A stretch of 43,382 nt of DNA. Source: Candidatus Minthousia equi (GTDB taxonomy: Bacteria > Bacteroidota > Bacteroidia > Bacteroidales > Bacteroidaceae). Positions within the stretch are counted from its first letter, which is position 1; each line of letters begins with the position of its first letter. The position numbers were made by a program, and so were the translations under genes. The notes beneath the pieces were generated by a model that had not been told where the DNA came from, ran no database searches, and saw only the letters and a program-made list of their open reading frames with translations. Location: contig JAGHTY010000095.1 in the NCBI GenBank assembly GCA_018065125.1, positions 1 to 43,382 of the forward strand. Direction: 5' to 3'. Below are positions 1-9,503 of this stretch, piece by piece.

Positions 1-219
1 TTTCAGAATCAGTACAGCAAGATGAACCTGATTCAGAAGGATGAGTTTAAGCGTTATGTAAAAAGTGCATTTTGCAAAACCTTATTCTACGACATGAAGA
101 AGGGCGACCGCATTATCACCCCTAGGGAGCAGAAAATCATCATCAGTCTGGCAAAGGAAGCCGATTATGATTTCCCGGAAAATGGTTTCGACCACATCTT
201 CATGCGTCCTGCATGGTAA
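1..219 (+). CDS. C-terminal fragment of a hypothetical Bacteroidales protein (possibly DUF6078-like)
   Basis: Frame 1 is open from the window edge to TAA at 217-219; tail ...KGDRIITPREQKIIISLAKEADYDFPENGFDHIFMRPAW. Family assignment is from memory only. Confidence 0.45.
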   Translation, partial: FQNQYSKMNLIQKDEFKRYVKSAFCKTLFYDMKKGDRIITPREQKIIISLAKEADYDFPENGFDHIFMRPAW

Positions 220-332
220 CATGACGCATTTCTACTCTCTGTAGAGAGTGTCTAATGGATTATGAAGATTGCTTTGGAAATCACATCGTAAGGGAGGGCT
301 CAAAGTTCTCCCTTTTTTTCCTGTCCTTGCAA

Positions 333-457
333 AATCAACTTAATTCAGTTGATTCTTTGAAATCAAGTAAAAAACCTTGATTTTACATCATAAGATTTAG
401 GTTATGCAAGATAGAGTTATCGCAATATGTAAAAATCAAATAAATTAGCTTGATTTT
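333..457. promoter_or_regulatory. Cluster of three inverted repeats built on AATCAA/TTGATT, candidate operator
   Basis: AATCAACT-N6-AGTTGATT (333-354), AAATCAAG-N8-CTTGATTT (360-383), AAAATCAA-N10-TTGATTTT (432-457). Confidence 0.6.
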
Positions 458-500
458 ACAAAATCAACCAAAATCACTTGACCTAATCAGGAAAATGTGC

Positions 501-508
501 TACCTTTG
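501..508 (+). promoter_or_regulatory. Bacteroidetes -7 box (TACCTTTG) of the SatD-like gene
   Basis: TAnnTTTG match 24 bp upstream of ATG 532; TTG at 478-480 gives about 20-bp spacing. Confidence 0.6.
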
Positions 509-531
509 TATCGTCAAATAATTAATCGTCT

Positions 532-1170
532 ATGATTAAAGGTGTATTAACAGGAGATTTAGTCAACTCCACCAATATTGCAGTCGAATGGCGGCAGACA
601 GTTGTAAATGCATTAAATGCGTGTATCACTGATTTCTTGCCACTGACTCCTGTAAAAATAGAGATGTACAGAGGCGACAGTTTTCAGGTCGTTGTGGACA
701 ATCCAGAGTTCTCACTGGCTGTGGCTGTTGCACTTAGAGCCAGACTCAGAGCTTCTACACCCGAGAAGAAGGATATTTGGGATGCTAGAATTTCTGTTGG
801 AATCGGTGATGTTTCCTTCGAAAGCGACAATATAGTTACCAGCGATGGCGAGGCTTTCAGATTGTCAGGCAGGGCTTTTGACGCTATGGGCAAGAAAAAA
901 CTGACTATAACCACACCGTGGTCAGAATTCAACAAAGCAATGGAACTCGTCACACGCTTTGCGGATGATATTGTATCTTCATGGACAGTCAAACAGGCGA
1001 AAGTCGCATATCATTCATTGCTGTTTCCTAAGACACAGAAAGATATGGCGGCAGACTTAGGATTGACAAAGCAGAACTTCAACTCACATTGGACTTCTGC
1101 CAGAATCCAGTTAATCCAGGACTATATAGAATATAACAAATTACATATTTCACAATTCATCAAACACTAA
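532..1170 (+). CDS. SatD-like family protein
   Basis: Start MIKGVLTGDLVNSTNI and C-terminal HTH-like segment (TQKDMAADLGLTKQNFNSHW); adjacent to a DUF3307 protein, a common pairing. Confidence 0.65.
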   Translation: MIKGVLTGDLVNSTNIAVEWRQTVVNALNACITDFLPLTPVKIEMYRGDSFQVVVDNPEFSLAVAVALRARLRASTPEKKDIWDARISVGIGDVSFESDNIVTSDGEAFRLSGRAFDAMGKKKLTITTPWSEFNKAMELVTRFADDIVSSWTVKQAKVAYHSLLFPKTQKDMAADLGLTKQNFNSHWTSARIQLIQDYIEYNKLHISQFIKH

Positions 1171-1171
1171 T

Positions 1172-1885
1172 ATGGAAGCGTACATTGTTCTTGTAAAACT
1201 TTTATGTGCTCATTTTATTTCCGACTTCGCCTTACAAACCAATTGGATAAATAGGGGAAAGAGTAAAGCTGGATTTACTGGCATTGGTTTTCAAGCTCCT
1301 CATGCTGCAATTCATAGTGGCATGTCATATCTATTTGTAGCAGAATGGTCATGCTGGATTATTCCTGTAGTGATTTTTATTACTCATTTCATAATTGATG
1401 TAACGAAATACAATTATATCAAACCATCGCTTACTACATTTCTTATTGATCAATTGTGTCACGTTGGAGTTATTGTTGTTCTGTGGAACATTCTTTTCAA
1501 TGAATGTAATACAATACCATTTGTAACAATTATTTCCTCAGCTAAACTATGGATAGTAGCTTTAGCATATATTTTGATGCTAAAACCCTCATCCATTCTT
1601 TTGGGCATGTTTCTTGAAAAATGGACTCCTACGTCTTCAAACGCTCAGAGTCTGCCGAATGCTGGTCAGTGGATCGGTTATATTGAACGAATCCTGATAC
1701 TCACATTTGTTCTCATTGGCAGTATGGAAGGAGTGGGTTTCTTGCTGGCAGCAAAATCTGTTTTCCGTTTTGGCGAGTTGAATAAGGCAAAGGAAATTCG
1801 TACCACCGAATATGTGTTGATCGGAACACTCGCAAGTTTCACCATCGCCATTCTCACAGGTATTGCTGTATCTCATCTACTCTAA
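1172..1885 (+). CDS. DUF3307 domain membrane protein
   Basis: LLCAHFISDFALQTNWINRGKSK start and multiple hydrophobic helices; starts directly after the SatD-like stop. Confidence 0.7.
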   Translation: MEAYIVLVKLLCAHFISDFALQTNWINRGKSKAGFTGIGFQAPHAAIHSGMSYLFVAEWSCWIIPVVIFITHFIIDVTKYNYIKPSLTTFLIDQLCHVGVIVVLWNILFNECNTIPFVTIISSAKLWIVALAYILMLKPSSILLGMFLEKWTPTSSNAQSLPNAGQWIGYIERILILTFVLIGSMEGVGFLLAAKSVFRFGELNKAKEIRTTEYVLIGTLASFTIAILTGIAVSHLL

Positions 1886-1953
1886 GACTATGTTAAACAA
1901 TAAGAAAGGTAATCTGTAATATTAATACTGCCATACTTAACAGTCAAGGTAAC

Positions 1954-2109
1954 ATGACACATTTCTACTTTGGCAATCAGCATATCAGGTTCCAAGCCCC
2001 AGAGTGTTTGGAAAGATATACCATGATCAAGGAATGGGATAATGGGTATATTGTGGAATTTCAAGGCATCCTTCTCGTAAATTGGGGATTTTTTCGTTTA
2101 AGCATGTGA
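1954..2109 (+). pseudogene. Short ORF (51 aa) that looks like a truncated gene remnant
   Basis: MTHFYFGNQHIRFQAPECLERYTMIKEWDNGYIVEFQGILLVNWGFFRLSM; its 5' end repeats at 215-236. Confidence 0.35.
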
Positions 2110-2343
2110 TTTTAGGAAGTTTTTTAGGATAAGAAGCCAAAATAGTAGCAGATTCGATTTTGTGTGTGCCTACCATTCCGTTATAAAGATCCAAAATAGT
2201 TTCGGGGTTTATGAAAATGCGCTGTGCAAGCCTTGCATTTTGTTTTTTTTGCTCCTACGACCAAAGAATTCGCAATTATTCTATATTTTTGCAAAACTAA
2301 CCGTAAAAGCGCAAGTAAATTACCATATAAAACCGCTAGAACT

Positions 2344-2895
2344 ATGGAAGATGGCAGAAATATTAAAGATAAATTAAAAGAGGCATTATTGCTTATTTTG
2401 ACTTCTGTATCCTTGTGTGCATGCTTTGGTAAAAGTGGAAACACAGAAGAATACCCTGTAGACTCTGGGACTATCGATAACGGAATTGAAGACGATGATT
2501 TTAACTTTGTGAAACTATTCGGTTCGGAAGAGTCCTTTGTGGCTACTCCTGATGGATTTCTCTACTCGCTATCCGAGGACAAGAAAGCCAGACTCATCAC
2601 TGAACTTGGAGATGGCAGTATGGTAACCGGTATTTCTTGCATTCAATTCAAGAGAGAAAATGGCGAGTTTGTCCTGAAAAATGTGGCATATCCACGTCAG
2701 GCAGAAGAAGGAGGAGTGGTATTCCCCAGCCTCTTCAAAGAGATACATAAAGTGGCAGACGGCTACAAACTTTATGGCACCTTCAGTTTCGGTTCTGATG
2801 AAGACGAAGTATATAAAGATACGATGTTCATTAGTAATGATTTCTTGAATTCTGATTTCAGTGATTATTATGATTACTTGCAGACCGTGCAATAA
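2344..2895 (+). CDS. Hypothetical lipoprotein
   Basis: Signal/lipobox LLLILTSVSLCAC; -7 box TATTTTTG at 2284-2291 favours this start over the 2224 ORF start. Confidence 0.6.
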   Translation: MEDGRNIKDKLKEALLLILTSVSLCACFGKSGNTEEYPVDSGTIDNGIEDDDFNFVKLFGSEESFVATPDGFLYSLSEDKKARLITELGDGSMVTGISCIQFKRENGEFVLKNVAYPRQAEEGGVVFPSLFKEIHKVADGYKLYGTFSFGSDEDEVYKDTMFISNDFLNSDFSDYYDYLQTVQ

Positions 2896-2922
2896 TCTAA
2901 AGAACTTAAAAACATGTAGAAT

Positions 2923-3280
2923 ATGAGTAATGGGGAAACAAGTAATAAACCGAGATACGTTATTGATGGAGATTATGAATTCGGAATCTGGACAAGTGAA
3001 TTTGGTAGTACCATTAGAGTTTTATTTGCTGTTGAGCCATAAAGATGTTATTGCCTTAGGTGAATACTTCGAAGATGAAAATCCAGAATATATAGATCCT
3101 AGCTATAGTTTTGGAATCAAAAAAATGTTAGATATGGCACTGGTAGAACGTGTGGTTGAAGAAGATGTAGAGGAGCTGGAAAAAGAATATTCCGTAGAAA
3201 TTACAGAGGAAAGTATAAAAGAATCTTACGATACAGTGTACGTGAATATGGGGCGTACTTTATCTATATTGATGAAATAA
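2923..3280 (+). pseudogene. Hypothetical protein, possibly frameshifted near 3030
   Basis: Frame from ATG 2923 gives MSNGETSNKPRYVIDGDYEFGIWTSEFGSTIRVLFAVEP*; the 2930 frame continues as LLSHKDVIALGEYFEDENPEYIDPSYSFGIKKMLDM. One inserted base near 3030 would join them. Confidence 0.4.
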
Positions 3281-3285
3281 ATACT

Positions 3286-3750
3286 ATGTTAACAGATATG
3301 AAGAAACAACCTGAAATCGAAAGAAAATACAATGAGATTGCTCGACCTATGTACACACCTGGCAGAATAGATTCTCTGAAAGAAGATGAAATCTTTGTGT
3401 TTGGCAGCAATCTTGCTGGCATGCATGGTGGTGGCGCTGCTCTTACAGCAATGCACCGCTATGGAGCAATTTGGGGGAAAGGAGTTGGTTTGCACGGTCA
3501 AAGCTATGCTATCCCAACCATGCAAGGTGGAGTTGAAACAATTAAACCTTATGTAGATGAATTTATTCGGTTTGCAATGGAACATGATGAATTGTTCTTT
3601 TATGTAACTCGAATTGGTTGCGGTATAGCTGGGTTCAAAGATGAAGAGATAGCTCCTCTCTTTGCAAATGCAGTAATACTGAACAATGTGTGTCTGCCAA
3701 AATCATTTGTGGAAATACTTAGTCAAGAAACTATTGAGGAGTCTGTATAA
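3286..3750 (+). CDS. A1S_2505-type (macro-like) protein
   Basis: IFVFGSNLAGMHGGGAALTA...GLHGQSYAIPTMQGG...FYVTRIGCGIAGFKDEEIAPLF. Confidence 0.7.
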   Translation: MLTDMKKQPEIERKYNEIARPMYTPGRIDSLKEDEIFVFGSNLAGMHGGGAALTAMHRYGAIWGKGVGLHGQSYAIPTMQGGVETIKPYVDEFIRFAMEHDELFFYVTRIGCGIAGFKDEEIAPLFANAVILNNVCLPKSFVEILSQETIEESV

Positions 3751-4777
3751 CAACATTATTCCAAAGTACTAGGTTACGGGGTAGTTTGATGCTCTTCTTC
3801 TCGCCCTGCTCGCCACTGATGATATACTGATTCAGCACTTTCTCGTCTAGTATGTTTCTGTAGGCATAGAAGGCATCTTTTATGCGGCTCATCTTCTCGT
3901 GTACGGAATTGTCTAAAGGATCGGTTAATCGTTCTATGGTTGCCCAAACACGAGGGTTCTTTGGATTTTTCCCTGATACCTGGCAATAGAGTTTGGTTAG
4001 TTCTTCCTTATAGTCTGTGAGGTATTTAAGAGAGACTCCTTCGGCATGTCGTAGATAGAACAGGAACAAAGCCTTGCTGATAGGCTTTATGTCAACTTCA
4101 ATGTCGTAGTCGACTAGAACAATACGGAAATCCTCGGTAATCTGCAATCTGCTAAGTTGCTGAACAGGTTCTATCTGGGGGCGAATGGTAGTTAAAGGAA
4201 CACCACCATCTACTAGGCACTGAAGCTTGTTGCGCACATCATCAAGCATATACACCTCGCGTGGACCGAATGGATTTTCGTTGTCCTTACCATTGTAGAT
4301 GTCGCGAAGTCTGTACAGTTTCCTATCGGCCTTGAGCATGTTGTTTCGCATCTGTGAAGCATAGATTTCGGTAAGAAACTGGGTAAATGCCGTAAATGGA
4401 TTCTCATGGTTAAGACTCCAGCACCAATAGTTACCTGTGGCATTCTCACGCTGTGAAAGCCAGATAAGGCAAGGACCACTAATCTGCTCCAACTCTGCCT
4501 TGGCATACATGGAGTTAAGAATGGCATCTGTCTTTAGGGTTTTTATGTTTAGTCTGTCGCGCACAAACTGCCTGATGCGCCAGCTATGATTCTTTAGTAG
4601 GGGGAAGTAAACGAAAGTCCTTCCCAACCGGGCCATCTCTACACTCAGTTCCCAGAAGTGAAGACAAATGAAATCGTTCATTTCACGATTAAACTGTGTC
4701 TCCACATACACCACCACTCCGGGATCCCAGTCCAGGATATGGTCGCTAAGGGTTATTATCTTGAGATTTTCTGCCAT
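3731..4777 (-). CDS. Hypothetical protein with C-terminal winged-helix-like domain
   Basis: Start set at MAENLKII by CAAAGATA (reverse of TATCTTTG) at 4794-4801; C-terminus LFLFYLRHAEGVSLKYLTDYKEEL...DPLDNSVHEKMSRIKDAF parallels the 6919-9369 ORF. Confidence 0.7.
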   Translation of the reverse strand: MAENLKIITLSDHILDWDPGVVVYVETQFNREMNDFICLHFWELSVEMARLGRTFVYFPLLKNHSWRIRQFVRDRLNIKTLKTDAILNSMYAKAELEQISGPCLIWLSQRENATGNYWCWSLNHENPFTAFTQFLTEIYASQMRNNMLKADRKLYRLRDIYNGKDNENPFGPREVYMLDDVRNKLQCLVDGGVPLTTIRPQIEPVQQLSRLQITEDFRIVLVDYDIEVDIKPISKALFLFYLRHAEGVSLKYLTDYKEELTKLYCQVSGKNPKNPRVWATIERLTDPLDNSVHEKMSRIKDAFYAYRNILDEKVLNQYIISGEQGEKKSIKLPRNLVLWNNVVIQTPQ

Positions 4778-4911
4778 GTGCTCTAGGTTGGTGCAAAGAT
4801 AAATATTTTCCCTTTTATGGGAAAATGGTTTTCGCAAACAAGGCTTGTTTTCCTAAATTATTTTGCAGGTATGTGCACATGTATTACTTTCGCAAGAAAA
4901 CTTAAAAGACT

Positions 4912-6171
4912 ATGGAGTTAGAACAGATAGAATGGCCAGAGATTCAGGATTTGTCGACCGGCATTATCAAGGTAGTTGGTGTAGGTGGTGGCGGCAGTAA
5001 TGCCGTAAAAAACATGTACAAGCAGGGAGTAGAGCACGTTAGCTTTGCCATTTGCAACACAGACAGCCAGGCACTGTCGCAAAGCAACATACCAGTGCGT
5101 ATTCAGCTAGGCGACGAAGGACTAGGTGTGGGTGGAAACCCAGAAAAGGGCAAGCAGAAAGCGCTAGAAAGCATAGAGAAGATTCAGCATCTTTTTGATG
5201 ACAACACACAAATGGCATTCATCACAGCGGGTATGGGTGGTGGTACAGGAACTGGTGCCTCGCCAGTGATTGCCAAGGTGGCAAAAGACCTGGGAATACT
5301 TACCGTGGGGGTGGTTACGCTGCCTTTTGCCTTCGAGAAAATGGTACGTATAGAGAAGGCACTGGATGGCATCGAAGAACTGAAGAAGAACGTAGATGCC
5401 TTGCTGGTAATCAACAACCAGCGCTTGATGCAGATTTATTCTGACTGTGGCACGTCGGTAGAAGCAGCATTCCAAAAAGCGGATGACATTCTTTCGGTAG
5501 CATGTAAGAGCATAGCAGAGATTGTAACGATAGAGGGAACGGTGAACCGCGACTTTCATGATGTGCAGACAGTGATGAAGGATGGCGGTGGTGCCATCAT
5601 GTCGGTAGGTAGGGCAAGTGGTGAGCATCGCATACAGAAGGCAATGTCGGCTGCGTTGAATTCACCTCTGCTGAACAACATCGAGATAGAGAAGGCACAG
5701 CGGTTATTATATGTTATCTATTCATGTGATGATAATCCGGTAATGGTGTCGGAACTTGAAGAAGTGAACTGCTTTATGATACATTATCGGCCGACATCGA
5801 GGTGCTGTGGGGACTTTACAAGGACAATACGCTGGGTGATGATGTAAAGGTAACCATCATTGCCACAGGTTTTGACAAGACACGCGATGCCTACATGGAG
5901 GAGGAACTGCAGTCGCAACGCGAGCGTTTTTGCAAAGCTGATGAACCAGTATTATGGCACTGCTGTGCGTAAGCCCCTGATAGAGGAACCCGTTAAGGAA
6001 GAATGTGTTCCCGAAGAAATTATAGCGCCAGTTCCTGTCATTGAAGAGCAAGAGGAGCAAGAAGATGAACTAGAAGATCAAGAAACGAAAGAACCAGAGG
6101 AAACACCCAAGAAAACCTGGTTAACCCGACTGGGAAACTACATTAACGACTTGGTAAATACTCCTTACTAA
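4912..6171 (+). pseudogene. ftsZ: FtsZ-family protein with two frame breaks (or sequencing errors)
   Basis: [34 protein letters not shown]; frame lost at 5776-5780 and a second shift at TTTTT 5927-5931, after which ...LMNQYYGTAVRKPLIEEP...NYINDLVNTPY* continues. Confidence 0.8.
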
Positions 6172-6216
6172 TTTTTTCGGCATTAACATATAGCAGTAAT
6201 CTTTTTTATAAAATAC

Positions 6217-6250
6217 GAACAAAGAATTCGCTATTATTTTATATTTTTGC
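6217..6250 (+). promoter_or_regulatory. Copy of a shared 34-bp promoter-like element
   Basis: GAACAAAGAATTCGCTATTATTTTATATTTTTGC; related copies at 2259-2292 and 15547-15580. Confidence 0.5.
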
Positions 6251-6291
6251 GGAGACTATTCATTTGTCATGCCAACAAACAAAATAACGCA

Positions 6292-6885
6292 ATGAACTAT
6301 CAACAGGAATTTAAAGACCTTCTGCTTTCAACAAAGCGAGAAGAATGTGATTACGTTATAGAACAGTTAGAGGAACTGGGATTTTTCAAGGCACCTGCCA
6401 GCACTAAGTTTCATCTGAACTACGAGGGTGGATTGGTGGAGCATTCGGTAAACGTGTGCAAGGTGGCCCTGAAGGTGAGGGAGGCCATGATAGCAATGGA
6501 TGATTCGCTGCGCGAACTGCTGCCAATGGATAGTGTGATTATTGCTGCACTGCTGCATGATGTGTGCAAGGCAGATATCTATAAGCCTGCCATCAAGAAA
6601 GAGAAAAGAATGGGTATATGGACTGAGGTGCCTGGCTTTGACATAGATTATACCAACTTTCCGCTGGGACATGGTGAGAAATCGGTTATCATGCTGCTGC
6701 GATGGGGCTTTGAACTAACCGACGACGAGATTATGGCCATTCGCTGGCACATGTCGGCATGGGACCTGCCTTTCCAGTCGGCTGATATAAAGGGAAACCT
6801 TAACAAGGCAAAGGACATCTGTCCGCTGCTAACCCTTATCCAGTCGGCCGATGGTTTGGCATCTAGTCTGATAGAGAGGAAATGA
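6292..6885 (+). CDS. HD domain phosphohydrolase-like protein
   Basis: LEEHS-type motif GGLVEHSVNVCK, ALLHDVCK; ATG 6292 placed after -7 box 6242-6249. Confidence 0.75.
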   Translation: MNYQQEFKDLLLSTKREECDYVIEQLEELGFFKAPASTKFHLNYEGGLVEHSVNVCKVALKVREAMIAMDDSLRELLPMDSVIIAALLHDVCKADIYKPAIKKEKRMGIWTEVPGFDIDYTNFPLGHGEKSVIMLLRWGFELTDDEIMAIRWHMSAWDLPFQSADIKGNLNKAKDICPLLTLIQSADGLASSLIERK

Positions 6886-6888
6886 TTA

Positions 6889-6912
6889 GACAATAGACAA
6901 CGGACAACAGAC
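6889..6912. repeat. GACAACR 7-bp-period array
   Basis: GACAATAGACAACGGACAACAGAC directly after the HD gene stop codon. Confidence 0.8.
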
Positions 6913-6918
6913 ATACAC

Positions 6919-9369
6919 ATGTTATCATCAAAGCAGAATAAGTGTAGCAGCTTTATCAGAAGCTGGAGACCATTGGATTACCACGTGCACACAACCCGGG
7001 ATTTGTGTGCTATGATGGCTATGGTAGATGATGATGAAATGGCGCATTATGATGAATATTACTGCAGGTGGTTGCAACTTGAGGCAAGGAGACTGAAGTG
7101 CTTTAAGTTTATTCCCGAGGTTTATTGCCAAAATAGATTCGAGAATAAATTTTTGAGGCATCCGCTTGTTGTGTTATACTTTGTGGTATGGGCTTTATGG
7201 ACGTGGCTGCTTGTTTCTGTTGCAGGAAAGGAACCGGTTTGGGAACTGATTTTAGTTCCTGTATTGGGAATAGTTGCACTGGCACCGCCTGTTTGTTTGA
7301 TATACTTAACGCTTGAAACATTATTTGTCATAGCTTATAACTTAATACTGAATAAAAAAATAGCCCGTTTGTCAAAGAACAAAGAGGCATTCTTTGAAAT
7401 GCCTGAGGTGCCTGCGCAGGTGGTGCAGGATACCCCTTCGCCTTTCTTTAGCTTTTACAATGTGGGCCCGGAAATGCTAACGTATTTTTATCCTGTGGAT
7501 GCGGATGTGTACAAGCAGATAACAGAACCCGATGGTTTGATAGGCCCCGAGAAATACAAACCGTTTGCCGGTGCTATTGATGCCATGAAAGAGAACGATA
7601 ACGCCTGGTTTATTGATGATGAGCACGAGGAGGTAAGGAGGCTGCTGGAGAAGGATTTGCTGCAGCTGGCTAAAAGGCATGGAATGGTTGGGGCATACTC
7701 GGTTTTGGCATCGATTTCGCCTTTTTCGAAAGATATGGAAAGATACCGCGAAAAGGGTATTGAAATGGGGTGTCCTAAGTGCATGGTGGATAACGCGGCA
7801 TCATTATACACGGCAGGTAGAACGCAGGATGGCTTTGCCCTTTTAAAGCGTGGTGCCGACTGCGGTGAGAAACTGGGCTGCTTTATGGTGGCGATTTCTT
7901 ATCAGTATGGCACACTTTGTGAAATGGACATTAACCGGGCTTGCGAGTATTATTTCAAGGCCTTGGGTGCCGAAACCGACTTTTTTATTTACTTGAACCT
8001 GGGCTGCATTCTTGTAGAGAGTGGCTACTGCCACACGGCTATTCGTTATTTTGAGAAGATGCAACAGGCTGCCATGAAGGCTGCCGATGACCTGAAAGAG
8101 TATGGTAGCATTGACAGAATGCTGCAGAACCTTGATACATGCAGAAGCTTGGTTAAAATGAACTATGCAGAACGGACAAAACGGGTGATGGTTCAGGGGC
8201 ATGCAAGGCGCCTGGATTCTATATTCTGTAAAGATAATAAGTCGCCCGAACCTTTTGTGCCCGAGCATATTCCTTATTCTGTGGATGGATTTGTTCCTTC
8301 GGACCAGTTGTTCGAGATAGATGAAGAGGATATAAAAGAGAGGGGTGCTGAGGCATTGCCTGCCAAAAGACCTGTGAACAAGGCCGAGGATTTTCTGTTT
8401 TTGACAATACCCATCAAGATTAACAATACAAAGATACAGGGCACGCAGCGCGAGGTGCTTTTCCTTGAGAAATGCTGCCATGCCGAACTGAATAATTACA
8501 TTGCGAAAAATCTGGTTCCGCTGCGCAGCATGTTTAAGTCGGCAGGCTTTATCTTTACCTATCTGCCATCGCACCTGAATACCCTTGACGATGTGCACGA
8601 CAGGATTGGCTCGTATTACAATGACTATGGCAGGCTGATGGTGAACGAGGGGTGGAATGGAAACTACCTGGCCGAGAAAAGGGCGCAGGAATACTGGGAG
8701 GCAATGGTTCCGTGCGAGAAACTGCCCGATGACTGTGCTGGCTTTTTGTTATACAAACCTAATTTGGATGATGTAGAAGATCATACCAACTATGAGTATA
8801 TTCTTTTTCCCTATCGTATGGGAACCGACTGGCCAAGGGCTTTCCGCGAGTTTTTTGCATTGTTAAGGGGAAAGAGCATTGTTACTGTACACGAGCGTGA
8901 AAAAATGGTTCCTCAACTGCCATCGGGAAGTTACCTGTATGTTTCTTCCGACTATGAGCTTTCACTAAGGGATAACTGCCACAGTGTGCTGGCACAAATC
9001 AAGATGCCAACTTTGTCGAGGGTGTTGTATCTTGTGCTGTTAAACCATCCCGAGGGTATAGCTATTAAGAATATGGTTGACTACAAAGACGAACTGTGGA
9101 AATACTATCAGGCAATAGCAGGCAGCAAAGCCAAGATGGAGAATATTGATATGCTGTGCGACCCAACAAACAACAGTATCAACGAAAAATTATCAAGAAT
9201 CAGATCGGCAATCACCACTGCCATGAAGAACAAATACGCCGACGATATGCAAAGTTTTATGCCAACGGGTAAGCGTGGCGAAGCCATTGTGGTAAGTGCA
9301 GATGTCGCTGCGCGACGGTTTGATGACGCCTGCGACTCTAGTTTGATGTTGCCTTTGACGACGGTTTGA
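6919..9369 (+). CDS. Membrane protein with Sel1/TPR-like repeats and C-terminal winged-helix-like domain
   Basis: Two hydrophobic helices near residues 80-145, repeat-like middle, C-terminus homologous to 3731-4777. Start codon uncertain. Confidence 0.65.
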   Translation: MLSSKQNKCSSFIRSWRPLDYHVHTTRDLCAMMAMVDDDEMAHYDEYYCRWLQLEARRLKCFKFIPEVYCQNRFENKFLRHPLVVLYFVVWALWTWLLVSVAGKEPVWELILVPVLGIVALAPPVCLIYLTLETLFVIAYNLILNKKIARLSKNKEAFFEMPEVPAQVVQDTPSPFFSFYNVGPEMLTYFYPVDADVYKQITEPDGLIGPEKYKPFAGAIDAMKENDNAWFIDDEHEEVRRLLEKDLLQLAKRHGMVGAYSVLASISPFSKDMERYREKGIEMGCPKCMVDNAASLYTAGRTQDGFALLKRGADCGEKLGCFMVAISYQYGTLCEMDINRACEYYFKALGAETDFFIYLNLGCILVESGYCHTAIRYFEKMQQAAMKAADDLKEYGSIDRMLQNLDTCRSLVKMNYAERTKRVMVQGHARRLDSIFCKDNKSPEPFVPEHIPYSVDGFVPSDQLFEIDEEDIKERGAEALPAKRPVNKAEDFLFLTIPIKINNTKIQGTQREVLFLEKCCHAELNNYIAKNLVPLRSMFKSAGFIFTYLPSHLNTLDDVHDRIGSYYNDYGRLMVNEGWNGNYLAEKRAQEYWEAMVPCEKLPDDCAGFLLYKPNLDDVEDHTNYEYILFPYRMGTDWPRAFREFFALLRGKSIVTVHEREKMVPQLPSGSYLYVSSDYELSLRDNCHSVLAQIKMPTLSRVLYLVLLNHPEGIAIKNMVDYKDELWKYYQAIAGSKAKMENIDMLCDPTNNSINEKLSRIRSAITTAMKNKYADDMQSFMPTGKRGEAIVVSADVAARRFDDACDSSLMLPLTTV

Positions 9370-9371
9370 GT
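9301..9371. repeat. Intergenic hairpin/TTTGATG repeat overlapping the 3' end of the preceding ORF
   Basis: GATGTCGCTGCGCGACGGTTTGATGACGCC...GACGGTTTGAG resembles 36989-37050. Confidence 0.6.
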
Positions 9372-9503
9372 GTGCTACTTAAGTTGTTAAAACTGAAAAG
9401 TTTGTCTTTCTCTGCAAGGCTTGCAGTACGTTTTTGCAGATTATTTTCTGGTGCTTTTTGATGCAGATAAACTACTTTTGCGGTGTAAAGCAAAACGTGT
9501 GCC

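Noticed and set aside
2224-2343. N-terminal extension MQALHFVFFAPTTK... of the 2224 ORF
   Set aside because: A promoter-like -7 box lies inside it, and a lipoprotein signal follows the ATG at 2344.
8219-8407. Many antisense and overlapping ORFs in the supplied track (for example 7843-8598 -, 41584-42543 -)
   Set aside because: They lie opposite well-supported genes and show no recognisable motifs; treated as shadow ORFs.
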